Below are positions 38,183 to 44,914 of a stretch of DNA of 44,917 nucleotides, piece by piece. The first letter of the stretch is position 1, and each line of letters opens with the position of its first letter. The notes under the pieces are model-generated. The model was not told where the DNA came from. It did not search any database and saw only the letters and a list, made by a program, of their open reading frames with translations. Source of the stretch: a virus; the IMG/VR virus record IMGVR_UViG_3300024262_000060, positions 1 to 44,917 of that record; one strand, 5' to 3'. The translations under genes and the position numbers were made by a program.

Positions 38183-38274
38183 ATTTTAGTGGTTGGTGGT
38201 TTACTAAAGAGTACCCATCCTATAAACATAAACAGAAAGAATACTCCAGTAGGTAATAAATTATTCATCTTCAT
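38179..38274 (-). CDS. Very small membrane protein, 31 aa
   Basis: The peptide begins MKMNNLLPTGVFFLFMFIGW; a second ATG at 38268 would give 29 residues. It has one membrane segment (VFFLFMFIGWVLF) and a short polar tail. It overlaps the Fic-like gene by 4 bases and the zinc-ribbon gene by 14. Longer upstream ORFs in this frame lie inside the zinc-ribbon gene and are rejected. Confidence 0.5.
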   Translation of the reverse strand: MKMNNLLPTGVFFLFMFIGWVLFSKPPTTKI

Positions 38275-38545
38275 CTTGGTCATCGTTATTATCTTCATCT
38301 CCTTGTTTATATTTAGGATCAGTCTCTCCATTAATATCAGGTGTCCATTCGTGTGCTGGTGGCTGGTCCTGCCATCTATGGTCAGTGGTAGCACCACAAC
38401 CTAGGCATACTATGAAGCATAGTATTGTTCCTTCCTCTTCGTGTTCAATCCTATAAGGCCTAAGCATCATACTCCCACAAGTACAGGAGTAGGTTCTTAC
38501 ACCACGTAACAGGTCTGAACTAATCTCTCCGGGTTTAGTAGACAT
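38261..38545 (-). CDS. Zinc-ribbon protein with acidic tail, 94 aa
   Basis: The protein begins MSTKPGEISSDLLRGVRTYS and has CTCGSM (C21, C23) and CLGCG (C47, C50) pairs, a probable zinc ribbon, then an acidic Asp/Glu-rich tail of about 25 residues. It overlaps the nuclease gene by 11 bases. It may bind nucleic acid or help the neighbouring nuclease. No family name is assigned. Confidence 0.65.
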   Translation of the reverse strand: MSTKPGEISSDLLRGVRTYSCTCGSMMLRPYRIEHEEEGTILCFIVCLGCGATTDHRWQDQPPAHEWTPDINGETDPKYKQGDEDNNDDQDEDE

Positions 38546-39338
38546 TTGTTCTAGTTATTGAAATAGGCTTTTTCTGTTTAGCTAAAGGACAGGTAGGATA
38601 AAGTTCACAATCAAAACATCTATGTCTACTTATTGGACCAGAATAGTTCTTACTCTGTTTTACTTTCTGGTACTGTTCTATATAAGCATTGATCTTCATC
38701 TCCCAATCGTCTAACACTTCTTTACTGTAGATATAGTATTGAGATCTGCACTTAGGCTTTCTCTTATCGACAGCAAAGAGGTGACACTCACACTCAATCC
38801 CATACTTGGCTCGTATAAGCTGTCTATAGTATGCTAACTGCATAGCGTACATCATAGGATCGAAGGTCAGTAGGTTAGCAGTAGTCTTAAGGTCCATGAT
38901 TATCTTCTTATTCTTATCGAAGTAATCAAGTTTACCTTTACGTTTAACACCATCTATCTCCATAGCTACTACCTCTTGACATTTAGATGGAGTCATCTTA
39001 AGCTTCTTAACTAACGGTTGACGGAGGACTTCGTTTAGCATGGTCAATACTAAGTCGTAGTCCCCCGCTGTCAACTGTTGTCTCTCAGCCCCTTTTTTTC
39101 TTCTCGTAACCACTTCAAATTTCTGCTCGAATTTGTCAGCTCCTTCAGTAATTAATGTATCTAATGCTCTCCCTATTAAGAAGTAAGGCTTATCCTCAAA
39201 CACAACTTTCTTGGTAACATGTTTCATCTTGAACTTATGCTGACACTCAGCAAAGTCTTTCAGCATAGAGTTACTCAAGTATTCCTTGTCACCGTAGTAA
39301 GCTTCGTCTGTTTCAAATGTTACTTCTTTAGTAGGCAT
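38535..39338 (-). CDS. PD-(D/E)XK exonuclease of Cas4/AddB-RecB type with Fe-S cluster motif
   Basis: The 267-residue protein has the RecB-like nuclease elements: YLSNSMLKDFAECQHKFK (20-37), IGRALDTLI (55-63), GKLDYFDKNKKIIMDLKTT (135-153, with D138 and the DLK motif 149-151) and a Q/Y motif (MQLAYYRQLI, about 166-175). C32 together with C241, C244 and C250 (CFDC...C) matches the iron-staple arrangement of Cas4 and AddB nucleases, where four Cys bind a 4Fe-4S cluster. A phage role in DNA-end processing or recombination is likely. Confidence 0.8.
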   Translation of the reverse strand: MPTKEVTFETDEAYYGDKEYLSNSMLKDFAECQHKFKMKHVTKKVVFEDKPYFLIGRALDTLITEGADKFEQKFEVVTRRKKGAERQQLTAGDYDLVLTMLNEVLRQPLVKKLKMTPSKCQEVVAMEIDGVKRKGKLDYFDKNKKIIMDLKTTANLLTFDPMMYAMQLAYYRQLIRAKYGIECECHLFAVDKRKPKCRSQYYIYSKEVLDDWEMKINAYIEQYQKVKQSKNYSGPISRHRCFDCELYPTCPLAKQKKPISITRTNVY

Positions 39339-39339
39339 A

Positions 39340-39642
39340 TTAAGAAAATTTAGGTAATAGTGCTAGGTATTGTTTCACGTCTGCTAATGCTCGTAGTGTC
39401 CCTAGTTCTGAATCATTGTAAACATCAACAGTAGACTCTTTAATACCTGGACCTTCTGCTTGTCTCACTATAACAACACCGTTGTTAACTACCTCTACCT
39501 TTAGAGAGAATACTCTTACCTCTGGCTTAGGTGTTGCCTTCTCTGCTTCTCCACCCTTAGCTACCGGTGGGGTAACAGCTGGTGGTTCTTGTCCTCCTTT
39601 ATCCTCTACCACAGGAGGTGTGGTTGTTTTCTCTTCTTCCAT
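39340..39642 (-). CDS. Hypothetical protein with Pro/Glu-rich N-terminus, 100 aa
   Basis: The protein begins MEEEKTTTPPVVEDKGGQEP; the first 40 residues are disordered Pro/Glu/Lys-rich sequence and the rest is a small beta-rich domain (VRVFSLKVEVVNNGVVIVRQ). It starts 1 base after the nuclease stop boundary in the same orientation. No family is recognised. Confidence 0.55.
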   Translation of the reverse strand: MEEEKTTTPPVVEDKGGQEPPAVTPPVAKGGEAEKATPKPEVRVFSLKVEVVNNGVVIVRQAEGPGIKESTVDVYNDSELGTLRALADVKQYLALLPKFS

Positions 39643-39664
39643 GTTTTAAATGGTTATGAAATAG

Positions 39665-40117
39665 TTATTTACGTGTATATCCTATTAGCATCTGTAGAGT
39701 TTGTAGCCTGCGTGCTACTGTTAGGATGTCTGGTAGGAGTTCTTTACATGTTTCGATTATTGTAGTGGTCAATGCATCGTCATCACCGTTCACTTGTTTC
39801 TCAAGCTCTTGTAAGATAGTGAACACTATGTATACAGGTAGATCTCCTGCCTCATCTAATCCTTCCTTAATATTATCCTTCTTCACCCAGTCACCTTTAT
39901 ACTTCTTATTCCCTACTTCTATTCTCTTAGTAATAAGGTCTTGGAACTTATAGAACATTTGATCCCTTGATCCCTGTAACAGATCTGTCTCTGCTGACCC
40001 AAGGCTTTCGTGTGCATATTCAAGGTAGTCTAGTACCTCAAATATGATGTCGTGTGTTGTATACTTAGTGATACTCTTAGGCTCAGGTAATTCGTACATA
40101 CCTATATCTTCTTCCAT
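39665..40117 (-). CDS. MazG-like nucleotide pyrophosphohydrolase (tentative)
   Basis: The 150-residue protein contains RIEVGNKKYKGDWVKKDNIK at about 68-87, followed by EGLDEAGDLPVYIVFTILQE (about 88-107), a helix-rich pattern like that of MazG-type phage enzymes, with an E...E/D-rich helix pair. MazG enzymes hydrolyse NTPs and could affect ppGpp or dNTP pools. The canonical EExxE motif is not clear, so the call is tentative. Confidence 0.5.
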   Translation of the reverse strand: MEEDIGMYELPEPKSITKYTTHDIIFEVLDYLEYAHESLGSAETDLLQGSRDQMFYKFQDLITKRIEVGNKKYKGDWVKKDNIKEGLDEAGDLPVYIVFTILQELEKQVNGDDDALTTTIIETCKELLPDILTVARRLQTLQMLIGYTRK

Positions 40118-40127
40118 GGTTTTTAAA

Positions 40128-41462
40128 TTAATAAATATTTTGTTGTTCTTGTATAGCTGCTACCTTTTGAGAGTCCAGCTTAGGTTTTCTTATCCTATTA
40201 TCAGTAGAGAACAGTCCAGTATTAGTATCGAAGTAGAGATCAAACGAACCTAGCTGTCCGTATCTATTCTTAAGCACATCTACTATAGCTGTATGTGGAT
40301 TATTCTCTGGAGCCTGTAGTTCAAGCTCTTTATCTCTCTTCAATCTCATAACAAACCCTGCTGTTGCTGCTATATCACCACTACCTTTAGTCTTAATGAC
40401 TAGCCCCTCTCCTTTAGCGGAATCATCAGGGGTCTGTGACAATGCTACCACTGTGAGATCGTGATCTATTGCTATCCTCTGTAGATCTCCAGTGATATTA
40501 GTAAGCTTTGTGTAGTTATCTCCTTGCCCTTTAAGGTTCTGAATATAATCTACAAACACAACTTCAGGGTGATACCCTCTCATACGTAACATGTTTAGTC
40601 TAAGCGACATATCCTCTGTTGTGATACAGTCATCAAAGGCAAACAAGTTTGTCTCAGCCAATCTTTCAAAGGTCGTAATCACCTGTTCAGATTCATAGTT
40701 CTCAGCTAAGGTATACATATCTTCTCCACAAGATTGTGCTATGACTTTAGAAACTATCTCCTTATAAGTCATCTCAGCTGAGAAGAATACAATACAAGTC
40801 TTAGGGGCGGAGGATATCAACTTTTCCACCAGCATAGTTGCAAAGCTTGTCTTACCCATAGAGGTGTACGCTACAACTACCCAGTAGTGTCCTCTACGAT
40901 AACCCTTGATAAGCTTATCTATGCCGGGGATGCCGGCTGGTATCCCCCATCCCTCCTTCGCTACTCTTTCCCAATCTAATAACACTTCACTCAAGATCCC
41001 TTTTATATGACCATCCTGTTTAACTTTCCTTCGTAGTAACTTTGAGAATCCTGAGACAGTTGCTTTCATCACTGCCTCAACATCCTCTTGTCCCTTTTCT
41101 AATTGCTCTGTTACAGAAGCGGTCAAGTTGGAGACCTCTCTCCTTAACTTCTTTTCTTTAATAATGTTCGCATGTTCCATGATATGAGAAGCTGATACTT
41201 CTTCCATAGCAACGTGGGCCAAGTAAGATGCTGTGACTTCTTTGATCTTACCCATAGAGGTAAGCTCTTCTGATACAGTCACAAGGTCCACCTTAGTACC
41301 CTTACTATACAATGACTTAATTGCTTTAAAGATGTTCTGATGTACAGAGGAATAGAATTCTTCCACTCCTATTACATCACTCACCTCAGCAAGTCTGTCC
41401 GGCTCTAATATCAAGGAACATAAGACTGCTCTTTCTGCTTGATCGTTATGCTGTTCTTCCAT
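40128..41462 (-). CDS. dnaB: DnaB-type replicative helicase
   Basis: The 444-residue protein has an N-terminal DnaB_N-like helical domain (1-100), a linker and a RecA-like ATPase domain. Walker A is AYTSMGKTS (198-206), the second motif VFFSAEMTYKE (225-235), and Walker B VVFVDYIQNLKG (301-312). The sensor region is VALSQTPDD. It unwinds the phage fork as a hexamer. The usual GxPxxGK Walker form is changed only in its first residues. No primase or polymerase gene is visible, so host enzymes are probably recruited. Confidence 0.9.
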   Translation of the reverse strand: MEEQHNDQAERAVLCSLILEPDRLAEVSDVIGVEEFYSSVHQNIFKAIKSLYSKGTKVDLVTVSEELTSMGKIKEVTASYLAHVAMEEVSASHIMEHANIIKEKKLRREVSNLTASVTEQLEKGQEDVEAVMKATVSGFSKLLRRKVKQDGHIKGILSEVLLDWERVAKEGWGIPAGIPGIDKLIKGYRRGHYWVVVAYTSMGKTSFATMLVEKLISSAPKTCIVFFSAEMTYKEIVSKVIAQSCGEDMYTLAENYESEQVITTFERLAETNLFAFDDCITTEDMSLRLNMLRMRGYHPEVVFVDYIQNLKGQGDNYTKLTNITGDLQRIAIDHDLTVVALSQTPDDSAKGEGLVIKTKGSGDIAATAGFVMRLKRDKELELQAPENNPHTAIVDVLKNRYGQLGSFDLYFDTNTGLFSTDNRIRKPKLDSQKVAAIQEQQNIY

Positions 41463-41788
41463 TATTTAATTTTAGGTAAAAGATTAGAGTTATCCTCTTG
41501 CTTATCTTTCCTAAATCCCTCCAATGGAGTGTCTACAAAACGTGTCAACGCAGTCTTTAAAAATGACTCAAGCATATAACCGGAGGCAGTCCACCAGTAT
41601 AGCTTAGGCCTCTCACACACAGCACCGTACTTAATAATAGCTTTAACAATCACATCAACCTCTTTGTAATCCAGTAGTGCAAAGTGTATAGCACCCTGCA
41701 TTTTCCTAGTACAAACAGAATGTTTGACAGGAGCATAAGCGTTCCAAGTGTCAAAGATTATCTTGATTTGATCGTCAATAAGAACCAT
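41462..41788 (-). CDS. Replication accessory-like protein, 108 aa
   Basis: The protein begins MVLIDDQIKIIFDTWNAYAP. A helical region (QGAIHFALLDYKEVDVIVKA) and a segment with YGAVCERPKLYWWTASGYML resemble the C-terminal domain found in phage replication and helicase-loading proteins (Phg_2220_C-type). It is directly upstream of the helicase gene and shares a base with it. It could be a helicase loader or cofactor. The match is by pattern only. Confidence 0.5.
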   Translation of the reverse strand: MVLIDDQIKIIFDTWNAYAPVKHSVCTRKMQGAIHFALLDYKEVDVIVKAIIKYGAVCERPKLYWWTASGYMLESFLKTALTRFVDTPLEGFRKDKQEDNSNLLPKIK

Positions 41789-41795
41789 TATTAAA

Positions 41796-42263
41796 TTAGG
41801 TTATTAGTTCGTAATTTCCACCGTCAATCTTGTTATAGGTCTCTCCCTTCTTACTTAGGGTAGGTGCAATGCTTACTTTAAACCTATTACCTACCAACTC
41901 AGCTGTACTCCATGGCCCCATAGGATCCTTACCCATTGCTTCTAGTAATAAGAACAAGAAAGATTTCTTTTCTCCTCCACTTCTTACATTAGAAATCCAA
42001 TGCAGGATTTTTACCTCTTTCTCTTCATGCATCACTGTGAACTCCAACTGGAGCTGGATCTTCTTATCCTGGAAAGGCTCTATCCCCTTCTCTGCACACT
42101 CTGTTACATACTTATCCCAGAAATTCCATGGGATCATCCCTGCTGCTGTGATCTCAGCTTCATAATAGTTCTTTGGTAGAACTATATTCTTACTCTCGAC
42201 TGCACCAAATTCGCCTGGCACTGGCTCTACCGGATCAAACGGTAAATCAACTTCTTCACTCAT
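41796..42263 (-). CDS. Putative ssDNA-binding protein (DUF669-like)
   Basis: The 155-residue protein begins MSEEVDLPFDPVEPVPGEFG and is beta-rich with aromatic residues. The segments LQLEFTVMHEEKEVKILHWI and NRFKVSIAPTLSKKGETYNK resemble the OB-like DUF669 or phage SSB family. Its place next to the helicase and nuclease genes fits a ssDNA-binding role. The specific family is uncertain. Confidence 0.55.
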   Translation of the reverse strand: MSEEVDLPFDPVEPVPGEFGAVESKNIVLPKNYYEAEITAAGMIPWNFWDKYVTECAEKGIEPFQDKKIQLQLEFTVMHEEKEVKILHWISNVRSGGEKKSFLFLLLEAMGKDPMGPWSTAELVGNRFKVSIAPTLSKKGETYNKIDGGNYELIT

Positions 42264-42364
42264 AAAAATGGGTGTTATGAAATATTATATATGAAATGTC
42301 AACTGTATATTCTTGACTGAGGTGGAAGGGAGTAGTAGATTAGTTCTCCACTCCGGTGGTATTA

Positions 42365-42421
42365 AGTATGGTATCATACTGTGTAGTTATTAGGCTTTCT
42401 ATACTTCTATGATACCATACT
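42365..42421. promoter_or_regulatory. 14-bp perfect inverted repeat, operator- or hairpin-like
   Basis: AGTATGGTATCATA (42365-42378) and TATGATACCATACT (42408-42421) are exact inverted copies separated by 29 bp. Each arm is itself nearly palindromic (GTATGGTATCATAC). The site lies between the glucosaminidase-like gene and the replication genes on the leftward arm. It could be a pair of operators or an RNA hairpin. The core GTATCA/TGATAC also occurs at 34558-34573. Confidence 0.65.
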
Positions 42422-42462
42422 CAGCTTATCTGTTAAAACATTAAGGTTTGACAGGAAGATTT

Positions 42463-43212
42463 TTATTGATTAATTCCTAGTTTTCTGTCATTACATCTAT
42501 TATACGCAGTGTTCACGTTAGCAAGCCATGTAACAGCATTGTCACTACCAGTGTAGGTATTTGCTACGCTTAGATTAGGGTACACACCGTACTTAGTAGA
42601 CCATAGTAGCTTGAAAGCATCGAAGCTTTCCTCGTTACGAGAGAAGGATTGTAAATATCTTTTACCTTCTGAGTTCCATGCCATCAGGCCGAAACAGTTA
42701 TTGTTAGTCAAACCAGCACCAGCTTGACAGTAACTTGTCTCTGCTACTGCTACTGCATCAGCTAGGCAATCTAAATCATAGGTAGGTTCTTGCGCTACGG
42801 GGTCTAACAGGACAGCAGCTGACACAGGTGAGTCTTCCTGTGGTTCTTGTACTACCTCCTCTGTAAGAGGCTCTGACACAGGGATTTCTTCAAAGTCTTG
42901 TAGGTCTTGGAAGGATTCTATTTCTTCCTGTACACACTCAGTATACATAACTCCTACCAGCCTATAAGCTTCCTCTTTAGGGATCTTATCTGCTAATGCG
43001 ACGATCTTTTCATAGGCTAATCGTCTTTCAAGTGTACACCTTTCGAACTCAAGCTCTTGGATCTTAACTGATAGAGCTTTGTGATCCTCTCCCATAGTAA
43101 AGAGAGGTGTTGGATCTTCTTCTGTTGCTGGTAGTAATGCAACGAGGAGGAAACCCAGTACCAGTGCAGCTACAAATATAGCAGCATGGTGTTTTAGTTT
43201 AAGCATATTCAT
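42463..43212 (-). CDS. Membrane-anchored glucosaminidase/lysozyme-like protein
   Basis: The 249-residue protein has an N-terminal membrane segment (AAIFVAALVLGFLLVALL, 10-27), a coiled coil (about 45-75), a Glu/Pro-rich spacer (about 105-140) and a C-terminal domain. The domain has VAVAETSYCQAG (about 153-164, with a possible catalytic E157), NNNCFGLMAWN (about 170-180) and FDAFKLLWSTKYGVYPNLSV (about 197-216), the pattern of glucosaminidase-type domains I associate with Patescibacteria. It may reshape the cell wall for entry, lysis or exclusion. An inverted repeat lies downstream. Confidence 0.6.
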   Translation of the reverse strand: MNMLKLKHHAAIFVAALVLGFLLVALLPATEEDPTPLFTMGEDHKALSVKIQELEFERCTLERRLAYEKIVALADKIPKEEAYRLVGVMYTECVQEEIESFQDLQDFEEIPVSEPLTEEVVQEPQEDSPVSAAVLLDPVAQEPTYDLDCLADAVAVAETSYCQAGAGLTNNNCFGLMAWNSEGKRYLQSFSRNEESFDAFKLLWSTKYGVYPNLSVANTYTGSDNAVTWLANVNTAYNRCNDRKLGINQ

Positions 43213-43263
43213 AGGAATGGGGTTAAATATGTAATGCTTAGTAGTATTGTAACATGGTAATGA

Positions 43264-43530
43264 TTAGGTGTCAAGCTTATCTCTGATCTCTTGTATTATC
43301 TTCAGGATCTTTTCATGGTTCCTTGCTATCACATCTCCTCCGTTCACCTCGAACACTTCCTTTATCTGGAATTCAGTAGCCCCCTTCATACAGTAGATGG
43401 TGAACTCTATCAACATCAGGTCGTATGTAGTGCCGGGCATTATCTGACCTGGTATAGCTAGGACACTGTCAACCTCTACGTTAAGGTCTATTGTAGTTTC
43501 AATGTCTTGTCTTACTCCGTATAGGGTCAT
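43264..43530 (-). CDS. Hypothetical protein, 88 aa
   Basis: The protein begins MTLYGVRQDIETTIDLNVEV, is acidic and alpha/beta, and ends with a helix KILKIIQEIRDKLDT. Its start lies 20 nt after the tandem-hairpin leader at 43550-43602. No family is recognised. Confidence 0.6.
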   Translation of the reverse strand: MTLYGVRQDIETTIDLNVEVDSVLAIPGQIMPGTTYDLMLIEFTIYCMKGATEFQIKEVFEVNGGDVIARNHEKILKIIQEIRDKLDT

Positions 43531-43549
43531 CCTTATAAAGTTATGATAT

Positions 43550-43602
43550 AAAATTGATTCTCAATTTTCTATTTGCACCTCAGAAAGCTACGCTTTCCTA
43601 GG
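43550..43602 (-). promoter_or_regulatory. Tandem-hairpin leader element, copy B
   Basis: Hairpin 1 is AAAATTGA-TTC-TCAATTTT (43550-43568). Hairpin 2 has GAAAGC-TAC-GCTTTC (43583-43597) with an outer CCT/AGG pair (43578-43602). In transcript direction it ends 20 nt before the start codon at 43530. Hairpin 1 shares the 17-nt core AAATTGATTCTCAATTT with copy C at 44832-44854. Confidence 0.75.
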
Positions 43603-43992
43603 CTAAGTGTTAAGTAGTTCTGGGTTTTCGTATATGTTTCCTATTACTTCTGATTCAAATTCCACATCAGGCCTTTCAATTCCGTTGTTTTGCATGACAA
43701 ATCCTGCAACTTTGTCGTGCCACTCAATTAGATAGACTTTACCTGACCACCTAACTACATCCCCCTCGTATATCTCTTTCCCGTTCTTGTCCTTGAGTCC
43801 TGTGTATTGCATAAGCTTTATTTGTTGTTGAAAATATGGGTTCTCTAAAACATCTCCATCTTCTAATCTTTGGTTGTCCGACTTAAACAACACCCAGTCG
43901 TTACTTTCTGTTCCACTTCGTATAAACTCTACACCTTCGTGCATAATCTTATTACCTTCATCCCAAGCTCTAAATTTTATTTCTCTGTTCAT
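43603..43992 (-). CDS. YopX family protein
   Basis: The 129-residue protein has the hallmark segments MNREIKFRAWDEGNKIM (1-17), LMQYTGLKDKNGKEIYEGDV (about 60-79) and VIGNIYENPELL at the C-terminus, typical of the YopX/phage DUF family. The function is unknown; YopX-like proteins are common in phage early regions. Its stop abuts the tandem-hairpin leader at 43602. Confidence 0.9.
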   Translation of the reverse strand: MNREIKFRAWDEGNKIMHEGVEFIRSGTESNDWVLFKSDNQRLEDGDVLENPYFQQQIKLMQYTGLKDKNGKEIYEGDVVRWSGKVYLIEWHDKVAGFVMQNNGIERPDVEFESEVIGNIYENPELLNT

Positions 43993-44146
43993 TTTTTAGA
44001 TTTAAGTTATAGTTTCTTGTTGTTTCTTTCCCACACACACAACATATTCCCCCCTCGTATAAATAACCTTCCCCATCTACTAATACTTGAGGGATATAAG
44101 TACAGTAGTGATCGTTTACACCTCCACAGGTTATAAGTTCACTCAT
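43970..44146 (-). CDS. Small Cys-rich zinc-ribbon-like protein, 58 aa
   Basis: The protein begins MSELITCGGVNDHYCTYIPQ and has C7, C15, C35, C36 and C38 (ICCVCG), consistent with a zinc-binding ribbon. It overlaps the YopX gene by 23 bases and the gene before it by 4. Function is unknown. Confidence 0.55.
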   Translation of the reverse strand: MSELITCGGVNDHYCTYIPQVLVDGEGYLYEGGICCVCGKETTRNYNLNLKNEQRNKI

Positions 44147-44313
44147 GCTTTCTTGTTTAAATAATATTGTATTGCTTCTTCTCCATACTTTAGAAGCTCC
44201 TCCCCATCGAGATCACAGATCCAATTCTCAAACGAGTCAGACATGTAATCATCTGTTCCTGCATAGGTGTCTGCGTGTATCATTCCTAGATAGTTTTCAA
44301 ATAAGTTTTTCAT
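44143..44313 (-). CDS. Hypothetical acidic protein, 56 aa
   Basis: The protein begins MKNLFENYLGMIHADTYAGT and is acidic and helical (SFENWICDLDGEELLKYGEE). It overlaps the next gene downstream by 4 bases. No family is recognised. Confidence 0.55.
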   Translation of the reverse strand: MKNLFENYLGMIHADTYAGTDDYMSDSFENWICDLDGEELLKYGEEAIQYYLNKKA

Positions 44314-44342
44314 TTTAGTTACTTATAAAATATTATAATTTA

Positions 44343-44486
44343 CTATGCTTTGTACGTTACCCCACATTCATAACAACCCAGTCCGTATACTGCTTTGTCA
44401 TGCTCTATAGTTACCGGCATGTCTTCTAACAGCTCACCACATATAGGGCAACGAGTAGGGATAGTATTGTTTGGTAGGTTTTGCAT
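44343..44486 (-). CDS. Small zinc-ribbon protein, 47 aa
   Basis: The protein begins MQNLPNNTIPTRCPICGELL, with CPIC (13-16) and CYEC (38-41) knuckles spaced as in a zinc ribbon, close to the layout of the rightward 61-aa zinc ribbon at 5501. It is separated from its upstream gene by 9 bases. Function is unknown. Confidence 0.65.
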   Translation of the reverse strand: MQNLPNNTIPTRCPICGELLEDMPVTIEHDKAVYGLGCYECGVTYKA

Positions 44487-44495
44487 AGTTATAAA

Positions 44496-44804
44496 TTAAA
44501 CAGGCATAGGTAAACCAAGGAAATTAAATTCTTCATTGGTCGCATACCCAGCGTTCATTGTTTCAGTACCATAATAAGCTGGTTGCTTATCTAGGTTTAA
44601 ATAATCTCTCTTTTTCTTATCATAGATCCCACTATAGATCTTGTCATGACCCCCTTTAGGCCATATACCACAGAATCTTTTGTAATTGTATTTGTACTCC
44701 TCTTCTGTCATTTCACCACGCTCCACTAGTTTCCTTAACTCTGCAATGTATGTAGAGTTTTCTGGTGTGGGCTTTTCAGTCCCTTGAACGATAGAATCTT
44801 TCAT
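44496..44804 (-). CDS. Hypothetical protein, 102 aa
   Basis: The protein begins MKDSIVQGTEKPTPENSTYI, has a helical middle with a short SHOCT-like pattern (ELRKLVERGEMTEEEYKYNY, about 23-42) and an aromatic C-terminus. The SHOCT-like helix pair is common in many small proteins and is not diagnostic. Its start lies 28 nt after the tandem-hairpin copy C in the right genome end. In the left-end copy that element is missing. Function is unknown. Confidence 0.6.
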   Translation of the reverse strand: MKDSIVQGTEKPTPENSTYIAELRKLVERGEMTEEEYKYNYKRFCGIWPKGGHDKIYSGIYDKKKRDYLNLDKQPAYYGTETMNAGYATNEEFNFLGLPMPV

Positions 44805-44914
44805 GTTTAGGCTTTAGGAAGTAATGAGTTAATGAAATTGATTCTCAATTTCATCTGAACCCGAGATGAGATCTCAGGCATTGAAGATTTGTATACACAC
44901 TATACCATTTTAAA
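44749..44914. repeat. Right copy of the terminal direct repeat
   Basis: The copy equals bases 1-114 except that AGTA (77-80) is replaced by 56 bases (44825-44880). The last three bases (44915-44917) also differ from 115-117. The difference sits exactly at the tandem-hairpin element, so two variants of this leader coexist in the assembled population or arise by recombination. Confidence 0.85.
44832..44878 (-). promoter_or_regulatory. Tandem-hairpin leader element, copy C (variable between genome ends)
   Basis: Hairpin 1 is ATGAAATTGA-TTC-TCAATTTCAT (44832-44854). Hairpin 2 pairs CCCGAGAT (44860-44867) with ATCTCAGG (44871-44878) around GAG, with one mismatch. It lies 28 nt before the start at 44804. 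The left-end copy of the same flanks lacks it. Confidence 0.8.

Noticed and set aside
38179-38397. Longer version of the very small membrane protein
   Set aside because: Its upstream part is antiphase to the zinc-ribbon gene and contains no plausible N-terminus; the short form begins near the zinc-ribbon stop.
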